In this document: positions 9,686-19,539 of the stretch, one piece after another
How the letters are laid out: each line of letters begins with the position of its first letter
Position numbering within the stretch: position 1 is the first letter of the stretch
Source: Bacteroidales bacterium
Lineage (GTDB): Bacteria; Bacteroidota; Bacteroidia; Bacteroidales; Muribaculaceae
Direction: 5' to 3'
Assembly: GCA_029224905.1 (NCBI GenBank)
Contig: JAQXVL010000061.1
Coordinates: forward strand, 1-46,461
Length of the DNA: 46,461 bases
The notes under the pieces: model-generated
Database searches by the model: none
Told to the model about the DNA's origin: nothing
Seen by the model: the letters and a program-made list of their open reading frames with translations, nothing else
Program-made: the position numbers and the translations under genes

Positions 9686-11818
9686 ATGAATATGAAATTT
9701 AAAGAAAACTCAAAATACAAGACCGCCGACGAGCAAATCTTGCCTATTGTCGACGGATTCGACAACAACGACTACGAGGAAGAAGAGCCGTACGACAACG
9801 GCGCATCGCAGCCTCAGAAAGGTCAGAAATCGACCGGCAGCACAACAACAAAAGTCAACAGCGACACTCCGGTGCTCGACAAATATGCCGTCGACATAAC
9901 AAAAGCCGCCGAAGAAGGGCGTATCGACCCCGTCGTGGGGCGCAACCGAGAAATCGACCGACTGATACAGATTCTCAGTCGACGCAAGAAAAACAATCCC
10001 GTGCTCATCGGCGAGCCGGGCGTCGGAAAGTCGGCAATTGTCGAAGGTCTGGCGCTCCGAATCAAGCAGCGCAAGGTGTCGCGACTGCTCTTCGACAAGC
10101 GCATTATGTCGCTCGACATGGCGGCTATCGTGGCAGGCACGAAATTTCGCGGACAGTTTGAAGAGAGAATAAAAGCCGTCATCGACGAGCTTAAAGCATC
10201 CGACGACGTAATCCTTTTTATCGACGAGATTCACACCATCGTCGGCGCCGGAAATGCCGGCGGCTCGATGGACGCAGCCAACCTGCTCAAGCCGGCTCTG
10301 GCGCGCGGCGAATTGCAATGCATCGGCGCAACGACGCTCGACGAATACCGCAAGACGTTCGAGAAAGACGGCGCCCTCGACCGCCGTTTCCAAAAGATTA
10401 TCGTCGACCAAACCACCGCCGACGAAACGCTGGAAATCCTCAAGCAAATAAAGGATAACTACGAGAAATTTCACAACGTAAAATATACCGACGAAGCGCT
10501 GAAAGCCTGCGTCAAACTCACCGAACGCTACGTCAGCGACCGCGCATTCCCCGACAAGGCTATCGACGCACTCGACGAAGCCGGCGCCAAAGCGCACGCC
10601 GCAAACGTCGAAGCACCCAAAGAAATCGAGCAACTTGAACTTAAAATCGCCGACATCACGAAGAAAAAACAAGAGGCTGCGATTGCCCAAGACTTCGAAG
10701 CGGCAGCCAACTACCGCGACGAAGCCGAGATGCTTAAAAACGAGCTGAACACTCGAAAAAGCGAGTGGGAAAGCGCACTCGCCGAGAATCGGCAAACCGT
10801 TGACGAGCAATCGATTGCAGAGGTAGTTGCCACAATGACAGGCGTACCCGTACAACGCATTGCCCGTTCGGAAGGCTCGCGTCTGCTTGCTATGAAAGAC
10901 GAACTCAAAGCGCGTATCGTCGGGCAAGACGAAGCCATCAATAAGATTGTAAAAGCCATACAGCGCAATCGCGTCGGACTAAAAGACCCCAACCGCCCCA
11001 TCGGCGCATTTATGTTCTTAGGTCCAACCGGCGTCGGCAAGACTCATATGGCAAAAATGCTGTCGGAATATCTTTTCGACACCAAAGACTCACTCATACG
11101 CATCGACATGAGCGAATATATGGAAAAATTCGCCGTGTCGCGACTCGTTGGAGCGCCTCCGGGCTACGTCGGCTACGACGAGGGCGGACAACTCACCGAA
11201 AAAGTGCGCCGTCACCCCTACTCCGTCGTACTACTCGACGAGTTGGAGAAAGCCCATCAAGACGTGTTCAACATGCTGTTGCAAGTGATGGACGAAGGTC
11301 GACTCACCGACAGTTTCGGCAGAACCGTCGACTTTAAGAATACAATAATAATAATGACGTCGAACATCGGTACGCGCCAACTGAAAGACTACGGCAACGG
11401 CATCGGATTCGACACAGGCTCCGACCGCCAAGAGATGTCGCGAAGCATCATACAAAAGGCTCTGAACAAGACGTTTGCACCGGAATTCATCAACCGTATC
11501 GACGACATTGTGATGTTCAACAGCCTTGAGCGCGACGACATCTACAAGATTATCGACATCGAACTCGAAGGATTCTACCGCCGCGCCGCCGAGTCGGGAT
11601 ATGCCATCGAAATTACCGACAGTGCGAAAGCATTCTTGGTCGACCGCGGCTATGATGCGCAGTACGGCGCACGCCCGCTCAAGCGCGCCATCCAAGAATA
11701 TATCGAAGACGACCTGGCAGAACTCATTCTCGCCGATACAATCACCCGCGGCGACACCCTCCGCATCGACCACGTCGACGACGAGCCGCGTCTGAAGATG
11801 TCGGTCGTGCGTGTATGA
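9686..11818 (+). CDS. clpC: ClpC-like AAA+ ATPase (Clp protease ATP-binding subunit) lacking the canonical Clp_N repeats
   Basis: Two AAA+ modules ([18 protein letters not shown]), UVR-like motif ([24 protein letters not shown]), ClpP-docking-like GIGF loop; start [10 protein letters not shown] at 9686. Confidence 0.92.
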   Translation: MNMKFKENSKYKTADEQILPIVDGFDNNDYEEEEPYDNGASQPQKGQKSTGSTTTKVNSDTPVLDKYAVDITKAAEEGRIDPVVGRNREIDRLIQILSRRKKNNPVLIGEPGVGKSAIVEGLALRIKQRKVSRLLFDKRIMSLDMAAIVAGTKFRGQFEERIKAVIDELKASDDVILFIDEIHTIVGAGNAGGSMDAANLLKPALARGELQCIGATTLDEYRKTFEKDGALDRRFQKIIVDQTTADETLEILKQIKDNYEKFHNVKYTDEALKACVKLTERYVSDRAFPDKAIDALDEAGAKAHAANVEAPKEIEQLELKIADITKKKQEAAIAQDFEAAANYRDEAEMLKNELNTRKSEWESALAENRQTVDEQSIAEVVATMTGVPVQRIARSEGSRLLAMKDELKARIVGQDEAINKIVKAIQRNRVGLKDPNRPIGAFMFLGPTGVGKTHMAKMLSEYLFDTKDSLIRIDMSEYMEKFAVSRLVGAPPGYVGYDEGGQLTEKVRRHPYSVVLLDELEKAHQDVFNMLLQVMDEGRLTDSFGRTVDFKNTIIIMTSNIGTRQLKDYGNGIGFDTGSDRQEMSRSIIQKALNKTFAPEFINRIDDIVMFNSLERDDIYKIIDIELEGFYRRAAESGYAIEITDSAKAFLVDRGYDAQYGARPLKRAIQEYIEDDLAELILADTITRGDTLRIDHVDDEPRLKMSVVRV

Positions 11819-11840
11819 CAAAATTTCATATCTTCACGAT

Positions 11841-11875
11841 AAAATGTCACACCATCTGCGTGTGGCATTTTTTTT
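11841..11875 (+). terminator. Rho-independent-type terminator downstream of clpC
   Basis: AAAATGTCACAC (11841-11852) / GTGTGGCATTTT (11860-11871) stem with one G-T wobble, followed by T-run. Confidence 0.75.
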
Positions 11876-11914
11876 GCACATACTTCCGCCGGAAATCAAA
11901 AAAAATAATCATAT

Positions 11915-13951
11915 ATGCAAAAAGGTAAAATTGGTGTAACCACCGAAAACATCTTCCCGGTCATTAAAAAGTTTTTGTACAGCGACCACGACATTTTCTT
12001 GAGAGAGATGGTCTCGAACGCAATCGATGCCACTCAAAAGTTGAAAACGCTATCTTCCTGCGGCGAATTCAAGGGCGAATTGGGCGACCTTCGCGTTGAA
12101 ATCAAGCTCGACAAAGAAGCCGGCACACTGACAATCTCCGACAAAGGTATCGGTATGACAGCCGACGACGTCGACAAATATATCAACCAAATTGCATTCT
12201 CCGGCGCCGAAGAATTCTTGGAAAAATATAAAGACAGCGCAAACTCGATAATCGGTCACTTCGGTCTCGGTTTCTACTCGGCATTTATGGTGTCGAAAAA
12301 AGTGGAAATCCGCACCCTTTCGTGGAAAGACGGTGCTAAAGCAATCAGCTGGGTGTGCGACGGCAGCCCCGAATTTGAAATCAACGAAATCGAAAAGGCT
12401 GAACGCGGTACCGACATCGTGCTCTACATCGACGATGAATGCAAAGAATTTCTCGAGAAAGACAAGATTGAGCAGCTCCTCAAGAAATACTGCAAATTCT
12501 TACCCGTACCCATCGTTTTCGGCAAGCGCCAAGAGTGGAAAGACGGCAAGATGGTCGATACCGACGACGATAACGTCATCAACGACGTAAAGCCGGCTTG
12601 GACCGCTCAACCGACCGAACTCAAAGACGAAGACTACATCAAATTCTATCACGAACTCTATCCCGGCGAAGACGACCCGTTGTTCTGGATTCACCTCAAC
12701 GTCGACTACCCGTTCACCCTCACCGGTATCCTCTACTTCCCGAAGTTCAAAAACAACCTCGACCTTCAGCAAAACAAGATACAACTCTACTGCAACCAAG
12801 TGTTCGTAACCGACTCGGTCGAAGGCGTTGTGCCTGAATTTATGATGATTATGCGCGGCGTTATCGACTCGCCCGACATCCCGTTGAACGTGTCGCGCTC
12901 ATACCTGCAAAGCGATGCAAACGTCAAGAAAATCTCTTCGTACATCACCAAGAAAGTGGCATCGCAACTCGAAAACATCTTCAAAAACCGTCGCAACGAA
13001 TTCGAAGAAAAGTGGGACGACGTGAAGATTTTCATCGAATACGGTATGCTTACCGACGACAAATTCTGCGACGCGGCAATGAAGTTTGCCCTGCTGAGCA
13101 ACACCGAAGGCAAACGCTTTACGCTCGACGAATACAAGCAACTCATCGAAGCAACCCAGACCGACAAAGAAGGCAACCTCGTCTACCTCTACACAACCGA
13201 CAAGACGGCGCAATTCAGCCACGTTAAAGCCGCTACCGACAAGGGCTACGACGTGCTCGTCATCGACGACCAGCTCACAAGCCCGTTCATCGGGCTGCTC
13301 GAACGCAAACTCGAGAAAGCGCATTTCGTCAGAGTAGACAGCGACATCGTCGACAACCTCATCGTCAAAGAAGAGCGCAAAGCCGTTGAGATGACCGAAA
13401 ACGAACGCAATGCGATGACAACACTCTTCAAGTCGCAAATCCCGACAATCGAGAAAAGCGATTTCCTCGTCTCGTTTGAGTCGCTCGCAGAAACAGCCAC
13501 ACCCGTACAAATCACACAAAGCGAATATCAACGCCGTATGAAAGATATGGCGAAAGTTCAGCCCGGAATGGCTTTCTTTGCCGACTATCCCGACACCTAC
13601 AACCTGATTCTCAACGCAAACCATCCCATCCTGAAGCGCATCATCGCCGACGCTCACGCCGCACTCGATGCAACGATTTCGCCTATCGACACCGAACTCG
13701 CTGCCGTCAACGAGCGAATCAAAACCCTCCGCGACAAGAAAGACGCTACCGACGACGAAAAAGAGCAACTCAAAGACGAAGAAGTTCAAGCCGACCAACT
13801 CCGCGACAAGCAGAACAAAGCAATTGCCGACTATGCCACTACAGTTCCCCAAATCGGGCAACTCATCGACATCGCATTGCTCGGAAACAACCTACTCCGC
13901 GGCGAACAGCTCGACAACTTCTTGAAGCGCTCTATCGACCTTCTGAAATAA
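11915..13951 (+). CDS. htpG: Molecular chaperone HtpG (Hsp90)
   Basis: 678 aa; REMVSNAIDATQKLK, GHFGLGFYSAFMV, HLNVDYPFTLTGILYFPK, RGVIDSPDIPLNVSRSYLQ. Confidence 0.97.
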   Translation: MQKGKIGVTTENIFPVIKKFLYSDHDIFLREMVSNAIDATQKLKTLSSCGEFKGELGDLRVEIKLDKEAGTLTISDKGIGMTADDVDKYINQIAFSGAEEFLEKYKDSANSIIGHFGLGFYSAFMVSKKVEIRTLSWKDGAKAISWVCDGSPEFEINEIEKAERGTDIVLYIDDECKEFLEKDKIEQLLKKYCKFLPVPIVFGKRQEWKDGKMVDTDDDNVINDVKPAWTAQPTELKDEDYIKFYHELYPGEDDPLFWIHLNVDYPFTLTGILYFPKFKNNLDLQQNKIQLYCNQVFVTDSVEGVVPEFMMIMRGVIDSPDIPLNVSRSYLQSDANVKKISSYITKKVASQLENIFKNRRNEFEEKWDDVKIFIEYGMLTDDKFCDAAMKFALLSNTEGKRFTLDEYKQLIEATQTDKEGNLVYLYTTDKTAQFSHVKAATDKGYDVLVIDDQLTSPFIGLLERKLEKAHFVRVDSDIVDNLIVKEERKAVEMTENERNAMTTLFKSQIPTIEKSDFLVSFESLAETATPVQITQSEYQRRMKDMAKVQPGMAFFADYPDTYNLILNANHPILKRIIADAHAALDATISPIDTELAAVNERIKTLRDKKDATDDEKEQLKDEEVQADQLRDKQNKAIADYATTVPQIGQLIDIALLGNNLLRGEQLDNFLKRSIDLLK

Positions 13952-13977
13952 ATTATCACCTTAAAATAGTGATTCAG

Positions 13978-14014
13978 GCGAAGAATTTCCACTGCGGAGA
14001 TTCTTCGCTTTTTT
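13978..14014 (+). terminator. Terminator downstream of htpG
   Basis: GCGAAGAAT (13978-13986) / ATTCTTCGC (14000-14008) followed by TTTTTT. Confidence 0.8.
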
Positions 14015-14192
14015 GTTAAATTAGAGCCCGCCTGAGTCTAAAAAAACACTAATAATTATAAAGAATTACAATTATTTTCAGTTAAATAATATGTTATGCA
14101 ACATTTTTCTTTTTTATAAAAAAAATAATAATTAAATTCGTCGGAAGATTTTATAAACCATTATAATTAAAACTCCAAAACATATAGTCCCT

Positions 14193-16139
14193 ATGAGTTA
14201 CCTAAAGTTCGATAAGAACTTGCTGATTAACCTCGACCAATCTCTCCCGAAAGAGATATTGAGGACCAATAAGGCAGGCGCTTATCATTGCACAACGGTG
14301 ACCGGCTGTAACACACGCAAGCAGCACGGGCTCCTCGTCATCCCCATCAAAGAGATGAACGACGAAAACCACGTACTGCTGTCGTCGCTCGACGAAACCG
14401 TGATACAGCACGGAGCGCCTTTCAATCTTGGTATACATCGCTACAAGGGCGGTGTATATAGTCCAAACGGGCACAAATATCTTCGCGAGTTCAATTGCGA
14501 CACCGTGCCGAAGTTAACTTATCGCGTCGGAGGTGTGATTCTTACCAAAGAGAAGGTCTTTGTGGCGCACGAAAACAGAATCCTCATCAAGTATACACTA
14601 CTTGAAGCCCATTCGCCCACGACGCTGCAATTCCAGCCATTCCTGGCATTCCGTAATGCCGCAAGCCTCTGCACCGAAAACTCGCAACTTAACGGAAGCT
14701 ACGAAGAGACCGAAAACGGCGTTTCATTCTGTCTCTACCCCGGCTATCCGCGCTTGTACCTCCAATTCAACCACAAGCCCGAATTCGTCTACGAGCCGCA
14801 CTGGTACAACGGAATCGAATATATCAAAGACCTTGCCCGCGAAGAACCCTTTAGCGAAGACCTCTGGGTGCCGGGCTACTTCCAGTTGCCAATCAAGAAA
14901 GGCGAAAGCATCATATTCTCCGCAGGTACAGAACCGGCAAAACCCAGAAGCCTGTCGGCGACGTTCGTCAAAGAGTCGCAAGACCGCACGCCGCGTACGA
15001 GCTTCTACAACTGCTTGAAAAACTCCGCAAAGCAATGCTACCTCAAAGACGGCGACAAGAACTACCTCCTCGCCGGATACCCGTGGTTCAAAATCCTTGC
15101 TCGCGACATGTTCATAGCGCTCCCGGGCACAACAATGGCAATCAACCACCGCGACGACTTTGAAAAAATAATGGATACAGCTATCGAAGCCCTCTCAAAA
15201 TATCTCGAAGACGGAACTATCGACACCACTATCAAAGACATCGACCTGCCCGACATCCCGCTCTGGGCTACCTGGACAATCAATCAGTACTTCAAATTCT
15301 ACGGCGCCGCCGACACAATCCGCAAATACGGCAAAACGCTCGAATTGATTATCAACAAAGTGCTCGACGAAAAAGTCGGCAACCTCTACATCGACGACCG
15401 CGGAATGCTTTCGACCAACGGAACCATCAAACCCGTTACGTGGATGGACGTCGTTGGCGCCGACGGCAAGCCACAACTACCGCGCACAGGCTCCATCGTC
15501 GAATTCAACGCACTTTGGTATAACGCACTGATGTTTGCCATCACGCTCTTTGAAAACGAAAAAGAAAGCCACAGCCGCTACGAAGAATGGCAAACGACAG
15601 CAGCGTCGCTCAAAGACGCCTTCCTTGCCACATTCCTCAACGACTACGGCTATCTTTACGACTACGTCGACGGAAACTACATGGACTTGAGCGTTCGACC
15701 CAACATGCTCATCGCTGCCGGGCTCGACTTCTCGCCGCTCGACAAAGGTCAACGCAAACGCATCATCGACATCGTTACGCGCGAACTGCTCACCCCCAAC
15801 GGCATCCGCACACTCAGCCCGAAGAGCTACGGCTACAACCCGTTCTTCGTCGGAAGCGTGCGCGAGAGAGTGTTCTCCTACTTCAACGGACCGACTCGCC
15901 CGTGGCTGTCCGGATTCTACACCGACGCATATCTTCGCGTGTTCGGCATGAGCGGTGTGGCATTCCTCCGCAGAATGCTCATCGGCTTCGAAGTCGACCT
16001 CTCACGAGAGTGTATCGGCTCGCTTTCGGAACTCTACGACGGCAACCCGCCCTACAACGGCCACGGCGCAATCAGTTTTGCCCCCAACATCGGTGAAGTC
16101 CTTCGCGCACTACATACGTTAAACGGTTTCGAAATTTAA
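14193..16139 (+). CDS. Amylo-alpha-1,6-glucosidase / glycogen debranching enzyme
   Basis: 648 aa; N-terminal 'FLRTNKAGAYHCTTVTGCNTRKQHGLLVIP' and GH133-like 'YPWFKILARDMFIALPGTTMA', 'SGFYTDAYLRVFG', 'EVLRAL'. Confidence 0.93.
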   Translation: MSYLKFDKNLLINLDQSLPKEILRTNKAGAYHCTTVTGCNTRKQHGLLVIPIKEMNDENHVLLSSLDETVIQHGAPFNLGIHRYKGGVYSPNGHKYLREFNCDTVPKLTYRVGGVILTKEKVFVAHENRILIKYTLLEAHSPTTLQFQPFLAFRNAASLCTENSQLNGSYEETENGVSFCLYPGYPRLYLQFNHKPEFVYEPHWYNGIEYIKDLAREEPFSEDLWVPGYFQLPIKKGESIIFSAGTEPAKPRSLSATFVKESQDRTPRTSFYNCLKNSAKQCYLKDGDKNYLLAGYPWFKILARDMFIALPGTTMAINHRDDFEKIMDTAIEALSKYLEDGTIDTTIKDIDLPDIPLWATWTINQYFKFYGAADTIRKYGKTLELIINKVLDEKVGNLYIDDRGMLSTNGTIKPVTWMDVVGADGKPQLPRTGSIVEFNALWYNALMFAITLFENEKESHSRYEEWQTTAASLKDAFLATFLNDYGYLYDYVDGNYMDLSVRPNMLIAAGLDFSPLDKGQRKRIIDIVTRELLTPNGIRTLSPKSYGYNPFFVGSVRERVFSYFNGPTRPWLSGFYTDAYLRVFGMSGVAFLRRMLIGFEVDLSRECIGSLSELYDGNPPYNGHGAISFAPNIGEVLRALHTLNGFEI

Positions 16140-16161
16140 TCATCCTCAAAAAATCCGATTT

Positions 16162-17421
16162 ATGAAAGCACTAATGTTCGGGTGGGAATTTCCACCTCAT
16201 ATCCTCGGAGGTCTTGGAACAGCAAGCTATGGCCTGACTAAAGGCATGGCGGAAAACGGCAATATGGAGATCACATTCGTCATTCCAAAGCCGCATGGGG
16301 ATGAAGATAAAAGTTTTGCAAATATCATCGGAGCCGGCAACACTCCGATTGCATGGCGCGACACCGATTGGGACTACGTCAAGTCGAGAATCGGCAACGT
16401 AATGGACCCGCAACTCTATTTCGACCTTCGTTCGCACATCTACGCCGACTTCAACTACATGAACGTAAACGACCTCGGTTGCATCGAGTTCTCCGGACGC
16501 TATCCCGACAACCTGCTCGAAGAGATCAACAACTACTCCATCGTGGCAGGCGTGATAGCTCGCACCGTCGATTTCGACATCATTCACTCGCACGACTGGC
16601 TGACCTATCCCGCCGGAATCCACGCAAAGCAAGTGTCCGGCAAACCCTTGGTTATCCACGTTCACGCTACCGACTTCGACCGCTCGCGCGGTAACGTCAA
16701 CCCGACCGTGTTCAACATCGAGCGCGACGGTATGCTCAACGCCGACCACATCATCACCGTGAGCAACCTGACTCGCCGCACCGTCATTGAAAAATACGGC
16801 ATCGACCCGGCTAAAGTCACTACCGTGCACAACGCCGTTGAGCCTCTCAGCGAAGAGCTCCTCAACGTCGAGCACCACAAGATGAAAGAAAAAGTTGTCA
16901 CCTTCCTCGGTCGAATCACAATGCAGAAAGGTCCCGAATACTTCGTCGAGGCGGCTGCAAAAGTTCTCCAGAAAGTACACAACGTGCGCTTCGTCATGGC
17001 AGGTAGCGGCGATATGATGGAAAAGATGATACGTCTGGCTGCAAAGAAAGACATCTCCGACCGATTCCATTTCCCCGGCTTCCAAAAAGGAAAGCAAGTC
17101 TACGAAATGCTCAAAGCGTCGGACGTCTACATTATGCCTTCCGTTTCCGAGCCTTTCGGCATCTCCCCGCTCGAAGCTATGCAGATGGGCGTTCCTTCTA
17201 TCATCTCAAAACAATCGGGATGCGCCGAAATTCTTAACCACGTCATCAAAACCGACTTCTGGGACATCGATGCTATGGCTGACGCAATCTACTCGATTAT
17301 TACCTACCCCGCTATGCACAAGCAACTAAAAGAAGAGGGACTCAAAGAAGTCAACGAAATCGTTTGGAAGAAAGCCGGCAAAAAGGTTATTGATATTTAC
17401 AACAATTTACTTAACAAATAA
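16162..17421 (+). CDS. Glycosyltransferase family 4, glycogen synthase-like
   Basis: 419 aa; MKALMFGWEFPPHILGGLGTASYGLTKGM, DFDIIHSHDWLTYPAGI, FLGRITMQKGPEYFVEAA, MPSVSEPFGISPLEAMQMGVPSI. Confidence 0.93.
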   Translation: MKALMFGWEFPPHILGGLGTASYGLTKGMAENGNMEITFVIPKPHGDEDKSFANIIGAGNTPIAWRDTDWDYVKSRIGNVMDPQLYFDLRSHIYADFNYMNVNDLGCIEFSGRYPDNLLEEINNYSIVAGVIARTVDFDIIHSHDWLTYPAGIHAKQVSGKPLVIHVHATDFDRSRGNVNPTVFNIERDGMLNADHIITVSNLTRRTVIEKYGIDPAKVTTVHNAVEPLSEELLNVEHHKMKEKVVTFLGRITMQKGPEYFVEAAAKVLQKVHNVRFVMAGSGDMMEKMIRLAAKKDISDRFHFPGFQKGKQVYEMLKASDVYIMPSVSEPFGISPLEAMQMGVPSIISKQSGCAEILNHVIKTDFWDIDAMADAIYSIITYPAMHKQLKEEGLKEVNEIVWKKAGKKVIDIYNNLLNK

Positions 17422-17432
17422 AATTTACAGAT

Positions 17433-18836
17433 ATGAGTGCTATTTGCTTATATTTTCAGATACACCAACCATTCAGATTGAAACGCTATCGTTTCTTCGA
17501 CATTGGTAACGACCATTACTACTACGACGATTTCTCGAACGAAGAAATCCTGTCACGAATTGCTCAACACTCCTACTTGCCGGCAAACGAACTCTTGCTC
17601 GACATGATTAAGAGCAGCAACAAGAAATTCAAAGTGGCTTTCTCGATTTCAGGCACAGCCATCGAACAATTCCAACGCTTTATGCCCGAATTCCTCGAGT
17701 CGCTCAAGAAACTCGTTGCCACAGGATGCGTAGAATTCATTTCGGAGCCTTATGCACACTCGCTCGCGGCTCTTACCGACATTGACGAATTCCGCCGTCA
17801 AGTTGAGCTTCACAACCAACTCATCTACACCGAATTCGGACAAAAACCCAAAGTGTTTAAAAACACCGAATTTGTCTACAACGACGAGATTGCCGCTTAC
17901 ATCGCCGACATGGGCTACAAAGCCGTGCTCACCGAAGGCGCAAAGCACATCCTCGGGTGGAAGTCGCCAAACTACATCTACACATCTGCCGGCGCTAAGA
18001 AGCTGAAAGTGCTCTTCCGCAACTCAAAGCTGTCGGACGATATCGCTATGCGTTTCAGCGACACCGCTTGGCACGAATATCCGCTGACTGCCGACAAATA
18101 TATGAACTGGATTGCCCAGAGTCCGAAAGAAGAGCAAATCATCAACATTGCGCTCAACTACGAGACTCTCGGCGAAAACCATCCGCGCCAGACCGGTATC
18201 TTCGACTTCATCAAAGCCCTTCCGCGCTTCGCCGAAGAAAAAGGCATCGAATTCTGGACTCCGTCGGAAGCCGCTTCCAAACTTAAAGCCGTCGACACTA
18301 TCTCGGTAACCCACCCGATTTCGGGCGCCGACGAAGCCCGCGACACAAGCGCTTGGCTCGGTAACGACCTCCAAAACGAAGCGTTCAACAAACTTTACTC
18401 TATCGCCGAACGCGTTCACCTCTGCTCGAACGAACGTCTGCTCCAAGATTGGCTTTACCTCCAATCGTCCGACCACTTCTTCTATATGAGCACCAAACAC
18501 TTCGGCGACGGTGCAGCTCACGCGCTCTTCAGCCCCTTCGAATCGCCCTACATGGCGTTTACAAACTATATGAACGTGCTGTCGGACTTCATCGTACGCG
18601 TCGAAGAGCAATATCCGCTTTCGATTGAGAACGAAGAACTCAACGCTTTGCTTACCACCATCAAGAACCAAGAAAGCGAAATCGAACAACTCAACAAAGA
18701 GTTGCGCTCGCTCAAAACTTCGATGGAAGAACGCGAAGCGGAAGAGACTCCCACTCAACCTGCTAAGAAACCGGAGAAAGAAGAGAAACCTAAGAAAACG
18801 GCAAAAAGGCCTGCTGCTAAAAAAGCAGCAAAATAA
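17433..18836 (+). CDS. GH57 family alpha-amylase-like protein with C-terminal coiled coil and Lys/Ala/Pro-rich tail
   Basis: 467 aa; MSAICLYFQIHQPFRLKRYRFFDIG, VEFISEPYAHSLA, KVFKNTEFVYND; tail TPTQPAKKPEKEEKPKKTAKRPAAKKAAK. Confidence 0.92.
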   Translation: MSAICLYFQIHQPFRLKRYRFFDIGNDHYYYDDFSNEEILSRIAQHSYLPANELLLDMIKSSNKKFKVAFSISGTAIEQFQRFMPEFLESLKKLVATGCVEFISEPYAHSLAALTDIDEFRRQVELHNQLIYTEFGQKPKVFKNTEFVYNDEIAAYIADMGYKAVLTEGAKHILGWKSPNYIYTSAGAKKLKVLFRNSKLSDDIAMRFSDTAWHEYPLTADKYMNWIAQSPKEEQIINIALNYETLGENHPRQTGIFDFIKALPRFAEEKGIEFWTPSEAASKLKAVDTISVTHPISGADEARDTSAWLGNDLQNEAFNKLYSIAERVHLCSNERLLQDWLYLQSSDHFFYMSTKHFGDGAAHALFSPFESPYMAFTNYMNVLSDFIVRVEEQYPLSIENEELNALLTTIKNQESEIEQLNKELRSLKTSMEEREAEETPTQPAKKPEKEEKPKKTAKRPAAKKAAK

Positions 18837-18845
18837 ATGTTTGTT

Positions 18846-18880
18846 AAATAGGTGCATTTTTCTTAAATGCACCTATTTTT
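18846..18880 (+). terminator. Terminator downstream of the GH57 gene
   Basis: Perfect 14-bp stem AAATAGGTGCATTT (18846-18859) / AAATGCACCTATTT (18865-18878) followed by T-run. Confidence 0.85.
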
Positions 18881-18905
18881 TTCTTTATTTTCCACGACAA
18901 AATCG

Positions 18906-18913
18906 TATATTTG
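18906..18913 (+). promoter_or_regulatory. -7 element TATATTTG upstream of ferritin
   Basis: TAnnTTTG match 24 nt upstream of the ferritin ATG; no exact -33 TTTG at 19-21 bp. Confidence 0.45.
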
Positions 18914-18937
18914 CACTAACTTTTAAAAATTTGAAAT

Positions 18938-19459
18938 ATGCTTAGTAAAAACGTAGAAGAAGCATTAAATGCTCAAATCAATGCAGAGTTCTGGTCTGCA
19001 TACCTTTATCTTTCAATGGCAGCCTATTTCGAAGCAGAAGGCAAAAGTGGTTTCGCTAACTGGTTTAAAGTACAATTCAAAGAAGAACAAGCTCACGCTG
19101 AAATCTTTATGAATTATGTATACAGCCGCGGCGGTCGCGTTAACCTTCGTCCTATCGATGCTGTACCGACTACTTGGGAAAGCCCGCTCGACGTATTCAA
19201 AGCTACTTTGGCTCACGAGCAAAAAGTGACAGCCCTCATCAACAACCTATACGCTATCAGCGAAGAAGAAAAAGACTATGCTACTCGCAGCATGCTTACT
19301 TGGTTTATCGATGAGCAAGTTGAAGAAGAAGAAAATGCTCAAGAGTATATTGACCACCTCAGCCTCATCGGCGACAACGGCTACGGTCTCTATCAACTCG
19401 ACAAAGAACTCGCAGCGCGCGTCTACAACGTGCCCGCTCCACTTGCTACTAAAGAATAA
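18938..19459 (+). CDS. ftnA: Non-heme ferritin
   Basis: 173 aa; LNAQINAEFWSAYLYLSMAAYFEAEGKSGFANWFKVQFKEEQAHAEIFMNYV and downstream WFIDEQVEEE. Confidence 0.95.
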   Translation: MLSKNVEEALNAQINAEFWSAYLYLSMAAYFEAEGKSGFANWFKVQFKEEQAHAEIFMNYVYSRGGRVNLRPIDAVPTTWESPLDVFKATLAHEQKVTALINNLYAISEEEKDYATRSMLTWFIDEQVEEEENAQEYIDHLSLIGDNGYGLYQLDKELAARVYNVPAPLATKE

Positions 19460-19482
19460 GCTCTGCTGAGACGGAAAAGCAA

Positions 19483-19517
19483 AACAGGTCAGACTTCGCG
19501 GTCCGACCTGTTTTTTT
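19483..19517. terminator. Bidirectional terminator between convergent ferritin and gltA
   Basis: AACAGGTCAGAC (19483-19494) / GTCCGACCTGTT (19501-19512), one internal mismatch; T-run on + side and A-rich tract (AAAAGCAAAA) on the other side. Confidence 0.75.
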
Positions 19518-19539
19518 ATATTGCTGTTTCGGCAAGCTC

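Noticed and set aside
9710-10927. 405-aa minus strand ORF opposite the Clp ATPase
   Set aside because: Shadow ORF of GAC/GTC-rich codons; the + strand AAA+ motifs are unambiguous.
12899-13861. 320-aa minus strand ORF opposite htpG
   Set aside because: Same reason: antisense to a conserved Hsp90 gene, with repetitive F/V/D-rich translation.
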